NCBI RefSeq assembly: GCF_039691755.1
Contig: NZ_CP137552.1
Span: 2,790,001 to 2,854,000 of the forward strand
Length of the DNA stretch: 64,000 bases
Direction: 5' to 3'
Source of the DNA: Halomonas sp. Bachu 37
GTDB lineage: Bacteria > Pseudomonadota > Gammaproteobacteria > Pseudomonadales > Halomonadaceae
Shown piece after piece: positions 16,703-24,733 of the stretch. Each line of letters begins with the position of its first letter. The stretch's first letter is position 1. Under the pieces are notes generated by a model, which saw only the letters and a program-made list of their open reading frames with translations, did no database searches and was not told where the DNA came from. The translations under genes and the position numbers were made by a program.

Positions 16703-19036
16703 ATGGCAATCTTGCAACGACTGGCAGCAACCATTCGCAGCGCCGCTGCCTACAACCCAGACGTACAGGCCGCCCCAGCCTGCATTCTATGGCCGGACCG
16801 TGAGCGTCTCTGGGAGACGGCTATCCCCCAGCTTCAGGCTGAGATGCCCGAGCTGCTGGTACTGGGCGATTATGCCCCTGAGGCCAGGCGCGGCCCGGCC
16901 ATCTGGCTACGCTGTGCCATTGCCAACACGCTCGAAGATATCTCGTTACCAAACGATCGAACGCCAATTCTCTATTTGCCGGGCGTGGGCCGCCAGGATC
17001 TCCGTGCCGTCAGCGAGTGTCCCGAATCGCTCAAGCCACTGGCTGAGCTTCAGTATCGTGGCGTGCTCTGGTCGCAGGTCAATGCCAAGGACTGGACTCC
17101 CCGCGCCTTCCTCGCTTCCAGCCAGGGCGGCCTAGGCATGGAGGTGGCAGGGGACGCCGCGACTCGAAAGGCCCTACTGGCCGCCCTGCCCCGGCTGCTT
17201 CAGGAAAAGCAGGCCAATTTGGAAGGTCGCCACCTCGATGCAGACGTGTTCAATACTCTGCTGACTGGTGGAGACCCAGTTCGTGACCTGCTGGAATGGC
17301 TGAGCCAGCCTGACATCATGCGAGCCAGTTGGCCCAACAATGAGTGGCAAGCCTTCTGCCAGGTGTGCAATTCCCAGTTCGGCCTCCACCCGGAACGCCA
17401 GAGTGCGCTGGAAGCTGTAGAGCAACTGATGCGTCGCCAAGGATCATGGAAAACCGTCTGGTCCAGATTCAGCGAAGCGCCACACCGCTATCCGCAACTT
17501 ATCGAGCAGATCCGTCAGCTTCCCCCACCCGACCTAGGCCTGTTCCCCGACCCCGCAGAAATGGAGACATGGCCGCAGCTTAATCGGCAGCAGGAAGAGG
17601 ATCTCTACCGGGCGCTGTGTGAGTTGAGTAACATGCCGGCCCACCAGGCCCGTGAGCGTTTGGCTGAGCTAGAGGCGCAGCACGGCATGCGACGCGATTG
17701 GACTTGGGCGGAGCTCGGCGAGAGCCCGCTTGCCATGGCGCTATTACCGCTGCATCAACTGGCTAACGTGACACGCCTCAGTCTGGCAGGTGGCCAGGCC
17801 GAGGACATGCACAGGGCCTACGTGCAGGAAGGCTGGCAAGCCGATGATGCTGTGCTAAAGGCCTTGGCCGAGATCACCGGACAGCGCGAACAGGAGGCCA
17901 TCTTCACTGCAATCCGTACCGTCTATCTACGCTGGGCCGATGAAGCCGCTCGTCATCTTCAGCAGGTATGGCAGCCGGGCGTGGATGGCCTGAAGCGTGG
18001 CGAGCTTTCTCCTCATTCCCGCCAAGGGGAATGTGTCCTGTTCGTCGACGGTCTACGTCTGGATTGCGGTAAACGCCTGGCCCGCCGGCTCTCCCAAAGG
18101 GGCTTGGACATACAGGAACATACCACTTGGGCCGCGCTGCCCAGCGTCACCGGTACCGGTAAGTATGCCGTGGCACCAATCCTGGGGAGCAGTGCCATCC
18201 AAGAGGAGCCAGCGGTCTATCAGTTCACTCCGATCACGCACCACCTCTTTAAGAAGCTACTGCGCGACAATGGGTGGCAGGTTCTGGAACGCCGCCAAGT
18301 CGAGCAACTGCACAAGGAAACGCTGGATACGTCACAGCCAGCGTGGTGTGAATTCGGCGATATCGATCATGCTGGTCACGAGCGTGGCTGGAAGCTGGCC
18401 CAGCATGTCGATGACATGCTTGATGAGGTTGCCGAACGCATCCAGGCCTTACTGGCCCAGGGCTGGCCGCAAGTGCGCGTGGTGACCGATCATGGCTGGC
18501 TGCTACTGCCTGGAGACCTGCCCAAGACCGAGCTTTCAGCGAGCCTGGTGGAATCCAAGTGGGGGCGCTGTGCCCAGATCAAGGCTGGAGCCCATACAGA
18601 TGCGGCCCGATTCCCTTGGTATTGGAACGAGCATGAGCACTTCGCTTTGGCCGAAAGTATTTACTGCTTTAAGGCTGGCGAGACCTATACCCATGGTGGC
18701 CTGAGCTTGCAGGAATGCGTCACACCGGAACTGGTCATCACTGGCAACGCCGGTCCCAGACCCTCAGTGCTGATCGATGATGTTGTCTGGAAGGGGTTGC
18801 GCTGTACGCTGGCAGTCGAAGGGAACAGTGAAGGATTGCTTCTCGATTTACGCCGTCACGCTGGCGATCCTGCCAGCAGCCTAGTCCTCTCGGCCAAGCC
18901 CTTCAAGGCCGGAGGCAAGGCCTCTGTAGTGATAGAGGACGATGATCTAGAAGGTGAAACCGCCCAGGCGGTCATACTGAACGATAACGGACAGGTGGTA
19001 GCGCAACGCTCTACCACGATTGGTGGCGAGAAATAA
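16703..19036 (+). CDS. pglZ: BREX alkaline-phosphatase superfamily protein PglZ
   Basis: The 777-residue product matches PglZ in size and in the two metal-site segments of the alkaline phosphatase superfamily: VLFVDGLRLD (Asp449, Asp454) and VVTDHGWLL (Asp596, His597). A conserved TYTHGGLSLQE segment lies about 70 residues later. PglZ is the hallmark gene of all BREX types; recent work treats it as a metal-dependent nuclease/phosphodiesterase needed for defence together with BrxB and PglX. The start codon has only a distant purine-rich site (AAGGGG, 16684-16689), so initiation may be weak or coupled. BrxL starts 21 bases after the stop. The core motifs are intact, so an active protein is expected. 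Confidence 0.93.
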   Translation: MAILQRLAATIRSAAAYNPDVQAAPACILWPDRERLWETAIPQLQAEMPELLVLGDYAPEARRGPAIWLRCAIANTLEDISLPNDRTPILYLPGVGRQDLRAVSECPESLKPLAELQYRGVLWSQVNAKDWTPRAFLASSQGGLGMEVAGDAATRKALLAALPRLLQEKQANLEGRHLDADVFNTLLTGGDPVRDLLEWLSQPDIMRASWPNNEWQAFCQVCNSQFGLHPERQSALEAVEQLMRRQGSWKTVWSRFSEAPHRYPQLIEQIRQLPPPDLGLFPDPAEMETWPQLNRQQEEDLYRALCELSNMPAHQARERLAELEAQHGMRRDWTWAELGESPLAMALLPLHQLANVTRLSLAGGQAEDMHRAYVQEGWQADDAVLKALAEITGQREQEAIFTAIRTVYLRWADEAARHLQQVWQPGVDGLKRGELSPHSRQGECVLFVDGLRLDCGKRLARRLSQRGLDIQEHTTWAALPSVTGTGKYAVAPILGSSAIQEEPAVYQFTPITHHLFKKLLRDNGWQVLERRQVEQLHKETLDTSQPAWCEFGDIDHAGHERGWKLAQHVDDMLDEVAERIQALLAQGWPQVRVVTDHGWLLLPGDLPKTELSASLVESKWGRCAQIKAGAHTDAARFPWYWNEHEHFALAESIYCFKAGETYTHGGLSLQECVTPELVITGNAGPRPSVLIDDVVWKGLRCTLAVEGNSEGLLLDLRRHAGDPASSLVLSAKPFKAGGKASVVIEDDDLEGETAQAVILNDNGQVVAQRSTTIGGEK

Positions 19037-19057
19037 TTACAAGGCTGGGGAGACCGC

Positions 19058-21118
19058 ATGGAACTCGATGAACTGGATCGCAAGGCCGCCGAGCTGCTGG
19101 ATGGCTTCTTGGTGCGCAAGGACCTGGTGCGCACTTTCGCACGCCAGTTTCCGGTACCGACCTATGTAGTGGAGTTCCTGCTGGGTCGTTACTGCGCCAG
19201 TACCGATCCCGAGGAGATTGAGGAGGGATTGGAGGTCGTCCAGCGCCAACTCAAGTCGCGTACTATCAAGGCTGGCGAGGAAGAGCTTTTCAAGGCACGT
19301 GCCCGGGAGAAAGGCGAGATCAAGATCATCGACCTGATACAAGCACGCCTGGACACGAAGAATGATACCTATGTGGCCAGCCTGCCTAGCCTGCGCCTGA
19401 ATGATGTCCGCATTCCCGACGACCTGGTCAGTGAGCATGAGCGCATGCTCACCGGAGGCTTCTACGCCGAGTTGACTCTGGAATACGATGCCAGTATCGC
19501 TCAGGAGCAAGGTGGTCGCCCCTTTGGCATTCGCGCTCTACGCGAGATCCAACTCTCCAAGCGCGATGTAATCGATGAACTGGCACGAGCCCGACAGCAT
19601 TTCACTACCGAAGAATGGAAGGCCTTTCTGCTGCGCTCTACGGGCATCGAGTCCAGCTCACTTACGTCGCGGCAGATGGATGCCCTACTGCTGCGCATGG
19701 TGCCCTTCGTGGAGCGTAACTATAACCTGGTGGAGCTGGGGCCCCGCGGCACCGGTAAAAGTCATCTTTTCCAGCAAGTATCGCCCTATGCCCACCTGAT
19801 CTCGGGGGGTAAAGCGACTGTTGCCAAGATGTTCGTCAACAACGCCAACGGCCAGCGAGGCTTGGTGTGCCAGTATGACGTGGTCTGCTTCGATGAAGTC
19901 TCCGGCATTTCCTTCGACAACAAGGATGGCGTGAACATCATGAAGGGCTACATGGAGTCGGGCGAGTTCTCTCGTGGCAAGGAGAGTATCCGTGCCGACG
20001 GTTCCATCGTGCTGGTGGGTAACTTCGATGTCGATGTCGAACACCAACAGCGCATTGGCCATTTGTTTGGACCGCTGCCGGAGGAGATGCGCCACGACAC
20101 CGCCTTCATGGATCGTATCCACGCCTTCCTGCCAGGCTGGGACGTGCCCAAGGTCAGCAAGGAGCTCTTGACCGATCACTTCGGCCTGGTCAGCGATTTC
20201 CTCTCGGAGTGCTGGTCTCAGCTGCGCAATCAGAGCCGCGTCTCCCAGTGGCAAGGGCATGTCTATTTTGGAGGCGCCCTGTCAGGGCGCGACACCAACG
20301 CAGTAAACAAGACTGCCAGCGGCCTGCTCAAGCTCATTTACCCAGGCGATGACCTTATGCCTTCGCATGATGACTTGGAATGGTCCATTCATATCGCCAT
20401 GGAGGCGCGCCGGCGAGTTAAGGAGCAACAAAAGCGCATCGGCGCGGCTGAGTTCCGCAACACCCACTTCAGCTACACCATGGGAGAGGATGGCGTCGAA
20501 AAATTCGTCGCCACCCCCGAACTGCAGAGCGACAACAGTATTGGCAGTGATCCACTGGAACCCGGCCAGGCCTGGACCATCAGCCCAGGAGGCCAAGCCA
20601 GCACTGGCCAGGAGGAGCATCCAGGGCTGTTTCGCATCGAAGTCAATGAAGGCCCCGGCTCGGGCGTGAAAATCCTCAATAAGCCGGTCCCACCAGCCTT
20701 CCGCGAAAGCATCGGCTATGCCGAACAGAACCTCTACACACGCGCCGGACAGTTGGTGGGCGACAGGGAGCCCCGCCAGCATGAATTCACCGTGCAGCTG
20801 CGTGCCTTTGACGCCGCCAAGTCCGGTAGCAAGCTTGGTGTCGCAGCACTGATCGCCCTGAGTTCGGCAACGCTCAAGCGCAGCCTGCGCGGCGGACTGA
20901 TCGTGGTCGGGGAAATCAACCTGGGTGGCTCCATAGAGCCGATCCATAACCCAGTCACCTTGGTCGAGATCGCCGTGGAAAAAGGCGCCACAGCGATCCT
21001 GATGCCAGTCACATGCCGTAAGTTGCTGTTCGACCTCTCTGATGAGATGGCTACCAAGATAGATATTCAATTCTACTTGGATGCCAAGGATGCGCTTTTC
21101 AAGGCTCTTGGGGAGTAG
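19058..21118 (+). CDS. brxL: BREX protein BrxL (AAA+ with Lon-like C-terminal domain)
   Basis: The 686-residue product has an N-terminal DNA-binding-type region. An AAA+ core has Walker A GPRGTGKS (228-235, Lys234) and Walker B VVCFDEV (D279, E280). The C-terminal domain has the Lon protease fold with SGSKLG at 589-594. The Lon serine position is present (Ser591), but where Lon has its catalytic lysine after 'PIGG', this protein reads PIHNPVTL with no lysine, so classical Lon proteolysis is doubtful. BrxL forms ring-shaped oligomers that bind DNA and is needed for phage restriction but not for host methylation. It is the last BREX gene. No clear terminator follows. Confidence 0.93.
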   Translation: MELDELDRKAAELLDGFLVRKDLVRTFARQFPVPTYVVEFLLGRYCASTDPEEIEEGLEVVQRQLKSRTIKAGEEELFKARAREKGEIKIIDLIQARLDTKNDTYVASLPSLRLNDVRIPDDLVSEHERMLTGGFYAELTLEYDASIAQEQGGRPFGIRALREIQLSKRDVIDELARARQHFTTEEWKAFLLRSTGIESSSLTSRQMDALLLRMVPFVERNYNLVELGPRGTGKSHLFQQVSPYAHLISGGKATVAKMFVNNANGQRGLVCQYDVVCFDEVSGISFDNKDGVNIMKGYMESGEFSRGKESIRADGSIVLVGNFDVDVEHQQRIGHLFGPLPEEMRHDTAFMDRIHAFLPGWDVPKVSKELLTDHFGLVSDFLSECWSQLRNQSRVSQWQGHVYFGGALSGRDTNAVNKTASGLLKLIYPGDDLMPSHDDLEWSIHIAMEARRRVKEQQKRIGAAEFRNTHFSYTMGEDGVEKFVATPELQSDNSIGSDPLEPGQAWTISPGGQASTGQEEHPGLFRIEVNEGPGSGVKILNKPVPPAFRESIGYAEQNLYTRAGQLVGDREPRQHEFTVQLRAFDAAKSGSKLGVAALIALSSATLKRSLRGGLIVVGEINLGGSIEPIHNPVTLVEIAVEKGATAILMPVTCRKLLFDLSDEMATKIDIQFYLDAKDALFKALGE

Positions 21119-21286
21119 CTTGAGCTTGAGCAAATTTGACCATGTCAGACATCTTCTGCCTTGGGACTATAGCTAGCAAGCTGAGCCATGCCATTGCGAG
21201 CCCTACAGATGGATAATTTCATATTTTGAAGAGCTTCCTGGCCAGTCACATTTTCGACGCTTTTGGGAGCTTCAGGTGCTGAGCAG

Positions 21287-22177
21287 TCAGCCTCCTGCGT
21301 TGAGCTCGCGCCTACTGGAGCTTTCAGCGGGGCGAGGCGGCTTATCTTTTTTAATTTCCCCAAGTGGCCCGACGCGCACCGACCATTCATCTTCCCAACC
21401 GTAGTCCCGCAGCCACTTGGCGGGGAAGGGGATGAACTGACCACTATTTTTGCACCAGTCATGGGAACTCTTCGCCTGTTCAAGTACCGCCAGCATTTTT
21501 TCGGTGAGAGCTTCATCCGGCGCAATGCTCTTCCAAACCTCAACCGCTTCTCGCTTGCCACGGCCTTTGGGATAGGCTGACCAGAATCGAGCAAACCGCT
21601 CCTCCTGGTCAGGGTCCTGCAATAGCGCCACACATGTGATGGCGGGAGCAGTAACGGTCTCCTCCTCATTCAACTCCGATGCTGGGGAAGAGGAGGCATG
21701 TTCTCTTTTTGTTCTTTGTCTGTTCTGAACGGGTGGTTCACCCGTTCCTTTGTGGTCATAAGGCCCGCCTTTTCTAAGAGAATCACCCGCCATTTCGAGG
21801 CGTCTGGCGGGTAAGCTGCCCGCGGTTTTCGTATCCGCCTCTTCTTCGCCGCCAACATCATTATTTTCGGGCTCCTCTATACCAAGGTTGCGAGGAGGGG
21901 GGAGTCGATACACTGAGCGCACTGCGCGGCCCGCACCCCGCTGTGTCTGGAGCCAGCCGAACTATTCTAAGCTCCTGAGCGTGCGCTGCAGGTCGCGACG
22001 GTCAATTCCAGTCAAGCCAACCAAGGTACTAAGATACAGCCAACAGACAAACATTTTGTTCGCATGTGAATACAGGATGCCCAGCACACGCAGGTGACGA
22101 GCATTCAGCCGCTTGTCCATAAAAACATTAGATGGAACCAGACCAAACGGGGGAACCTTAGAAGGATCCACGCTCAT
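21287..22177 (-). pseudogene. Phage-type winged-helix replication protein, interrupted by an in-frame stop
   Basis: Two - strand pieces share one reading frame. Residues 1-71 (22177 to 21965) are a winged-helix domain with 'RHLRVLGILYSHAN' and a 'TGIDRRDLQRTL' recognition helix. After a TAG at 21962-21964 the frame continues with FGWLQTQRG and runs to 21287. The C-terminal part, with 'FWSAYPKGRGKREA' and 'FIPFPAKWLRDYGWEDEW', is typical of phage and satellite replication-initiation-like proteins. Without the TAG the product would be 296 residues. The upstream alpA gene overlaps its start by four bases, as in P4-like satellites. I read it as a decayed gene of an integrative element; stop readthrough or a sequence error would also explain it. 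Confidence 0.7.
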
Positions 22178-22371
22178 TCCTGGTCCTCCCGCACGGCTGC
22201 CATCTCCATCGATTTCTCATACGAAGCGATATCGGCTTCCCGCCAGCGAGTGCAACGCCTCCCCAAACGCACAGGAGCGGGAAAGCGTCCCTCCCTCACC
22301 CAGCGCCACAGGGTGCACCGAGCGATTCCATAGCGATTAGCCAGCTCGATAACTGAAAGATACTTATCCAT
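22174..22371 (-). CDS. AlpA-family excisionase/transcriptional regulator
   Basis: The 65-residue product has the MerR-like AlpA helix-turn-helix: an ELANRYGIARCTLWRWVREG segment at about residues 9-28, followed by FPAPVRLG. AlpA proteins are small activators or excision factors of P4-like satellites and integrative islands, which usually lie near an att site in a tRNA gene. Here the next gene toward the right edge of the island is a tRNA cluster. The gene overlaps the downstream replication-type gene by four bases. A perfect 8-bp inverted repeat sits just upstream of its start. No integrase gene is seen in the window, so the element is probably incomplete. Confidence 0.85.
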   Translation of the reverse strand: MDKYLSVIELANRYGIARCTLWRWVREGRFPAPVRLGRRCTRWREADIASYEKSMEMAAVREDQE

Positions 22372-22378
22372 AGAAGCG

Positions 22379-22411
22379 AACCTAACTCATTGTTTAACAT
22401 TTGGTTAGGTT
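22379..22411. promoter_or_regulatory. Inverted repeat upstream of alpA, likely operator
   Basis: AACCTAAC (22379-22386) and GTTAGGTT (22404-22411) are exact reverse complements 17 bases apart, starting eight bases before the alpA start codon. The position suggests autoregulation of alpA or binding by an element-encoded repressor. Confidence 0.5.
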
Positions 22412-22778
22412 AAAGAGCTATGCACTCTGCATGTCGCGGCTAATTAGCCCGATTGGCGAATTACCCGCCTTTTTACGCGTTTCGCAAGCAAGATTCTCGT
22501 CCGTACATACGCCGGGCCCCTCAGGGGCCACACCAAGATCGTAGCAGGAGTAGCCTCTAGTCGGTGTCTAGGGCCAAGCTGAATCAGGGTGACTAAACTT
22601 ACGAATGGCTTTACGATGACGCGGTAGATAAAGGAGAGCACATGACGCCGGTTAGTGACCGGGGGATTTTCAGCACTGCTTACGGCCAGTGGAGGAAGCC
22701 GGCAATCCGGAACGAAACCAGCCAGATAGAAACGGCACGCAAAGCGGCACGCAAATCAGCTACAAAAAAAGCGGGCAC
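22412..22778. other. Gene-free junction between the island and the tRNA cluster
   Basis: No reading frame here looks real; a 65-codon - strand frame at 22444-22641 has no family features. This should contain the right boundary of the integrated island. I could not identify a direct repeat of the tRNA-Thr 3' end at the left side of the window, so the att site is unresolved. Confidence 0.5.
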
Positions 22779-22803
22779 AAAAAAGCCGCCCTGGTAGGCG
22801 GCT
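22779..22803 (-). terminator. Intrinsic terminator of the tRNA operon
   Basis: On the - strand AGCCGCC, a 6-base loop and GGCGGCT form a 7-bp GC-rich stem followed by a run of six T. It lies 42 bases after the tRNA-Thr CCA end. Confidence 0.85.
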
Positions 22804-22844
22804 CTTTCATGTTCATGAAGCTACTGATTTTTAACCACTTTAAA

Positions 22845-22920
<76 letters not shown>

Positions 22921-22984
22921 GATCAGCATCTTGCTGCACAGCGCTGTTGTGTCCGACACAACAAGCATAAAATCATGTTGACAG

Positions 22985-23059
22985 TGGCTGGGGTACCAGG
23001 ATTCGAACCTGGGAATGCCGATACCAAAAACCGGTGCCTTACCACTTGGCGATACCCCA
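22985..23059 (-). tRNA. tRNA-Gln (anticodon TTG)
   Basis: A 75-base tRNA with encoded CCA. It begins with TGGGGTA, the unusual U1 typical of glutamine tRNAs. The loop TTTTGGT gives anticodon TTG, and the T-arm is GGTTCGAATCC. Confidence 0.97.
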
Positions 23060-23065
23060 GCAATG

Positions 23066-23141
23066 TGGTGGCCAGAGACGGAATCGAACCGCCGACACGG
23101 GGATTTTCAATCCCCTGCTCTACCAACTGAGCTATCTGGCC
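23066..23141 (-). tRNA. tRNA-Phe (anticodon GAA)
   Basis: A 76-base cloverleaf with encoded CCA. The acceptor GGCCAGA pairs with TCTGGCC, and the anticodon stem-loop GGGGATTGAAAATCCCC gives GAA. It is the first tRNA of the operon, only six bases from tRNA-Gln. Confidence 0.98.
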
Positions 23142-23157
23142 GCTGCCAACGGTGCGT

Positions 23158-23186
23158 ATTAAACAAGATTCCCGAGTTTTCGTCAA
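23158..23186 (-). promoter_or_regulatory. Sigma-70 promoter of the tRNA operon
   Basis: On the - strand TTGACG (23181-23186) and TTTAAT (23158-23163) are separated by exactly 17 bases, with GC-rich sequence at the expected start, 10-17 bases before tRNA-Phe. Confidence 0.75.
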
Positions 23187-23248
23187 CAGTTGAGTAAGAC
23201 TTTCTTTCCCGGGCCTTTCCTACCGCTCTATCTTCGGAGTGCGGGGCT

Positions 23249-23521
23249 TCAGGATGAGGGAGGAACGTACCCTTCGGCCTGATCGGTGTCTTCGTTGGCA
23301 AAGTAGCGCTCCATCTGCTCCATCAGATACTCACGCGCATTCGGCTCCAGCATGTTGAGATGCTTCTCATTGATCAGCCGGGTCTGCAATGCTTGCCAAT
23401 CCTCCCATGCCTTGCGTGAAACGGTGGCTTGAATCTCCATGCCCTTCTTGCCGGGCAGGGGTGGAAACGGCAGTGCCTCCAGCTCTTTCTGGTATTTTCG
23501 GCAGAATACGGTCTGGGTCAT
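23249..23521 (-). CDS. yggX: YggX, Fe(II)-trafficking / oxidative damage protection protein
   Basis: The 90-residue product has the full YggX pattern: MTQTVFCRKYQKELE with the conserved Cys7, then 'LPFPPLPGKKG' and a helical 'KAWEDWQALQTRLINEK'. It protects Fe-S clusters and helps iron delivery in the cytoplasm. The start has an excellent ribosome-binding site (GAGGAG). It lies 29 bases downstream of mutY on the same strand; the mutY-yggX pair is conserved in gammaproteobacteria and links two functions against oxidative damage. No terminator is evident after it. Confidence 0.97.
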   Translation of the reverse strand: MTQTVFCRKYQKELEALPFPPLPGKKGMEIQATVSRKAWEDWQALQTRLINEKHLNMLEPNAREYLMEQMERYFANEDTDQAEGYVPPSS

Positions 23522-23550
23522 GCGGCTCTCCTCGGCATGGCAGTTTTAGG

Positions 23551-24657
23551 TTACCCACCTCTTTTTCCAGGCGAGTCCTGAGGTTTTAAAGCAAAAGGCG
23601 CTTGTCGCTCCAGCAACAGCTTCACCGGGGCGGCTACCCCGAGCGCTGGAGGGAACTCGGGATCGTACCAGCATCCGCCTTCACGCACGGCATCCAGCCT
23701 ATCGCAGCGAACGGGCTGTGGGATAATTTCCAGGCGAAAGTGACTGAAGGTATGCGTGAAGACAGGTTCTGGAGAGCTAACGATGGCGCCCGGCACATGC
23801 TGGTCGAGCCAGGCCCGCAGGCTCATCTGGTCGTCGAACTGAGGCGGGGTCCATAATCCGCCCCAGACACCAGCGGGAGGTCGCTGTTCGAGCCATATCC
23901 GCCCCCTGGCATCGTTCAGCATCAACATCCAGGCGCGGCGTACCGGAAGCGTCTTCTTGGGCTTGGATTCGGGGAAACGTTTCTGCTCCCCGCGGACATT
24001 CGCTATGCACACATCATTGAATGGGCATCGACTGCATTCAGGCTGCCCCCGTCGGCACAAGGTAGCGCCGAAATCCATCACTGCCTGGGTGTAGTCGGTC
24101 AGGCGGCAAGAAGGAGTATAGTGCTCCGCCAATTCCCACAGCTTGCGCTCCACCCGGGGCTGACCGGGCCAACCGGGAAGCGCATGAAGCCGGCTTAGCG
24201 TACGCTTCACGTTACCGTCGAGAATGACCGCCCGGCGTCCGGTACTCTGGGCGATGATCGCACCCGCCGTGGATCTGCCGATCCCGGGCAGTGCCAGCAT
24301 GGCGTCCATGTCATGGACCGGCAGTTCGCCATCATGCTGTTGCACCACTAGTCTGGCAGACTTGTGCATATTTCGCGCCCGAGCGTAGTAGCCCAACCCC
24401 GTCCACAAGTGCAGCACTTCGTCCTGTTCGGCCTCGGCCAGGGCTTCGATAGTGGAAAAACGACCCATGAAGCGTTCGAAATAGGGCAGCACCGTGGCGA
24501 CCTGGGTTTGCTGGAGCATGATCTCGGAGACCCAGACCCGATAGGGGGTGCGTGGTTTCTGCCACGGCAAGTCATGCCTGCCATGGCGGTCGAACCAGGC
24601 CAACAGGCGCTGCTGGAAATCTTCAGGTGCCATGACCGGCGCCGGCTCGTCCGTCAT
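23551..24657 (-). CDS. mutY: A/G-specific adenine DNA glycosylase MutY
   Basis: The 368-residue enzyme removes adenine mispaired with 8-oxoguanine. Visible features are the SEIMLQQTQV helix with the catalytic Glu, the helix-hairpin-helix 'LPGIGRSTAGAI' with VILDGNVKR carrying the catalytic Asp, and the 4Fe-4S cluster motif C-x6-C-x2-C-x5-C around 'CRRGQPECSRCPFNDVC'. A C-terminal NUDIX-like domain recognises 8-oxoG ('IWLEQRPPAGVWGGLW'). Length is normal for the family. It is transcribed with yggX. Confidence 0.98.
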   Translation of the reverse strand: MTDEPAPVMAPEDFQQRLLAWFDRHGRHDLPWQKPRTPYRVWVSEIMLQQTQVATVLPYFERFMGRFSTIEALAEAEQDEVLHLWTGLGYYARARNMHKSARLVVQQHDGELPVHDMDAMLALPGIGRSTAGAIIAQSTGRRAVILDGNVKRTLSRLHALPGWPGQPRVERKLWELAEHYTPSCRLTDYTQAVMDFGATLCRRGQPECSRCPFNDVCIANVRGEQKRFPESKPKKTLPVRRAWMLMLNDARGRIWLEQRPPAGVWGGLWTPPQFDDQMSLRAWLDQHVPGAIVSSPEPVFTHTFSHFRLEIIPQPVRCDRLDAVREGGCWYDPEFPPALGVAAPVKLLLERQAPFALKPQDSPGKRGG

Positions 24658-24683
24658 GTTGGTCCTCTAACGTGTAGGCAACA

Positions 24684-24711
24684 TAAAAAGCGCCGGCGAT
24701 TAAGCCGGCGC
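24684..24711 (-). terminator. Intrinsic terminator after the AsmA-family gene
   Basis: On the - strand GCGCCGGC, a 6-base loop and GCCGGCGC form a perfect 8-bp GC stem followed by TTTTT. It lies between the end of the asmA-like gene and the start of mutY. Confidence 0.88.
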
Positions 24712-24733
24712 AAGGGATGTCCTGCATGAACAT

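Noticed and set aside
21145..21669. 174-codon - strand frame overlapping the replication-type gene
   Set aside because: It is the shifted frame of the same sequence; the in-frame reading across the TAG gives the recognisable protein.
22444..22641. 65-codon - strand reading frame
   Set aside because: No family features, no convincing ribosome-binding site, and it lies in a junction region; treated as noncoding.
22689..22843. Possible 3' remnant of a site-specific integrase on the + strand near tRNA-Thr
   Set aside because: A short frame contains a Gly-Thr-Gln-rich tail like some integrase ends, but it has no catalytic residues and cannot be told from chance.
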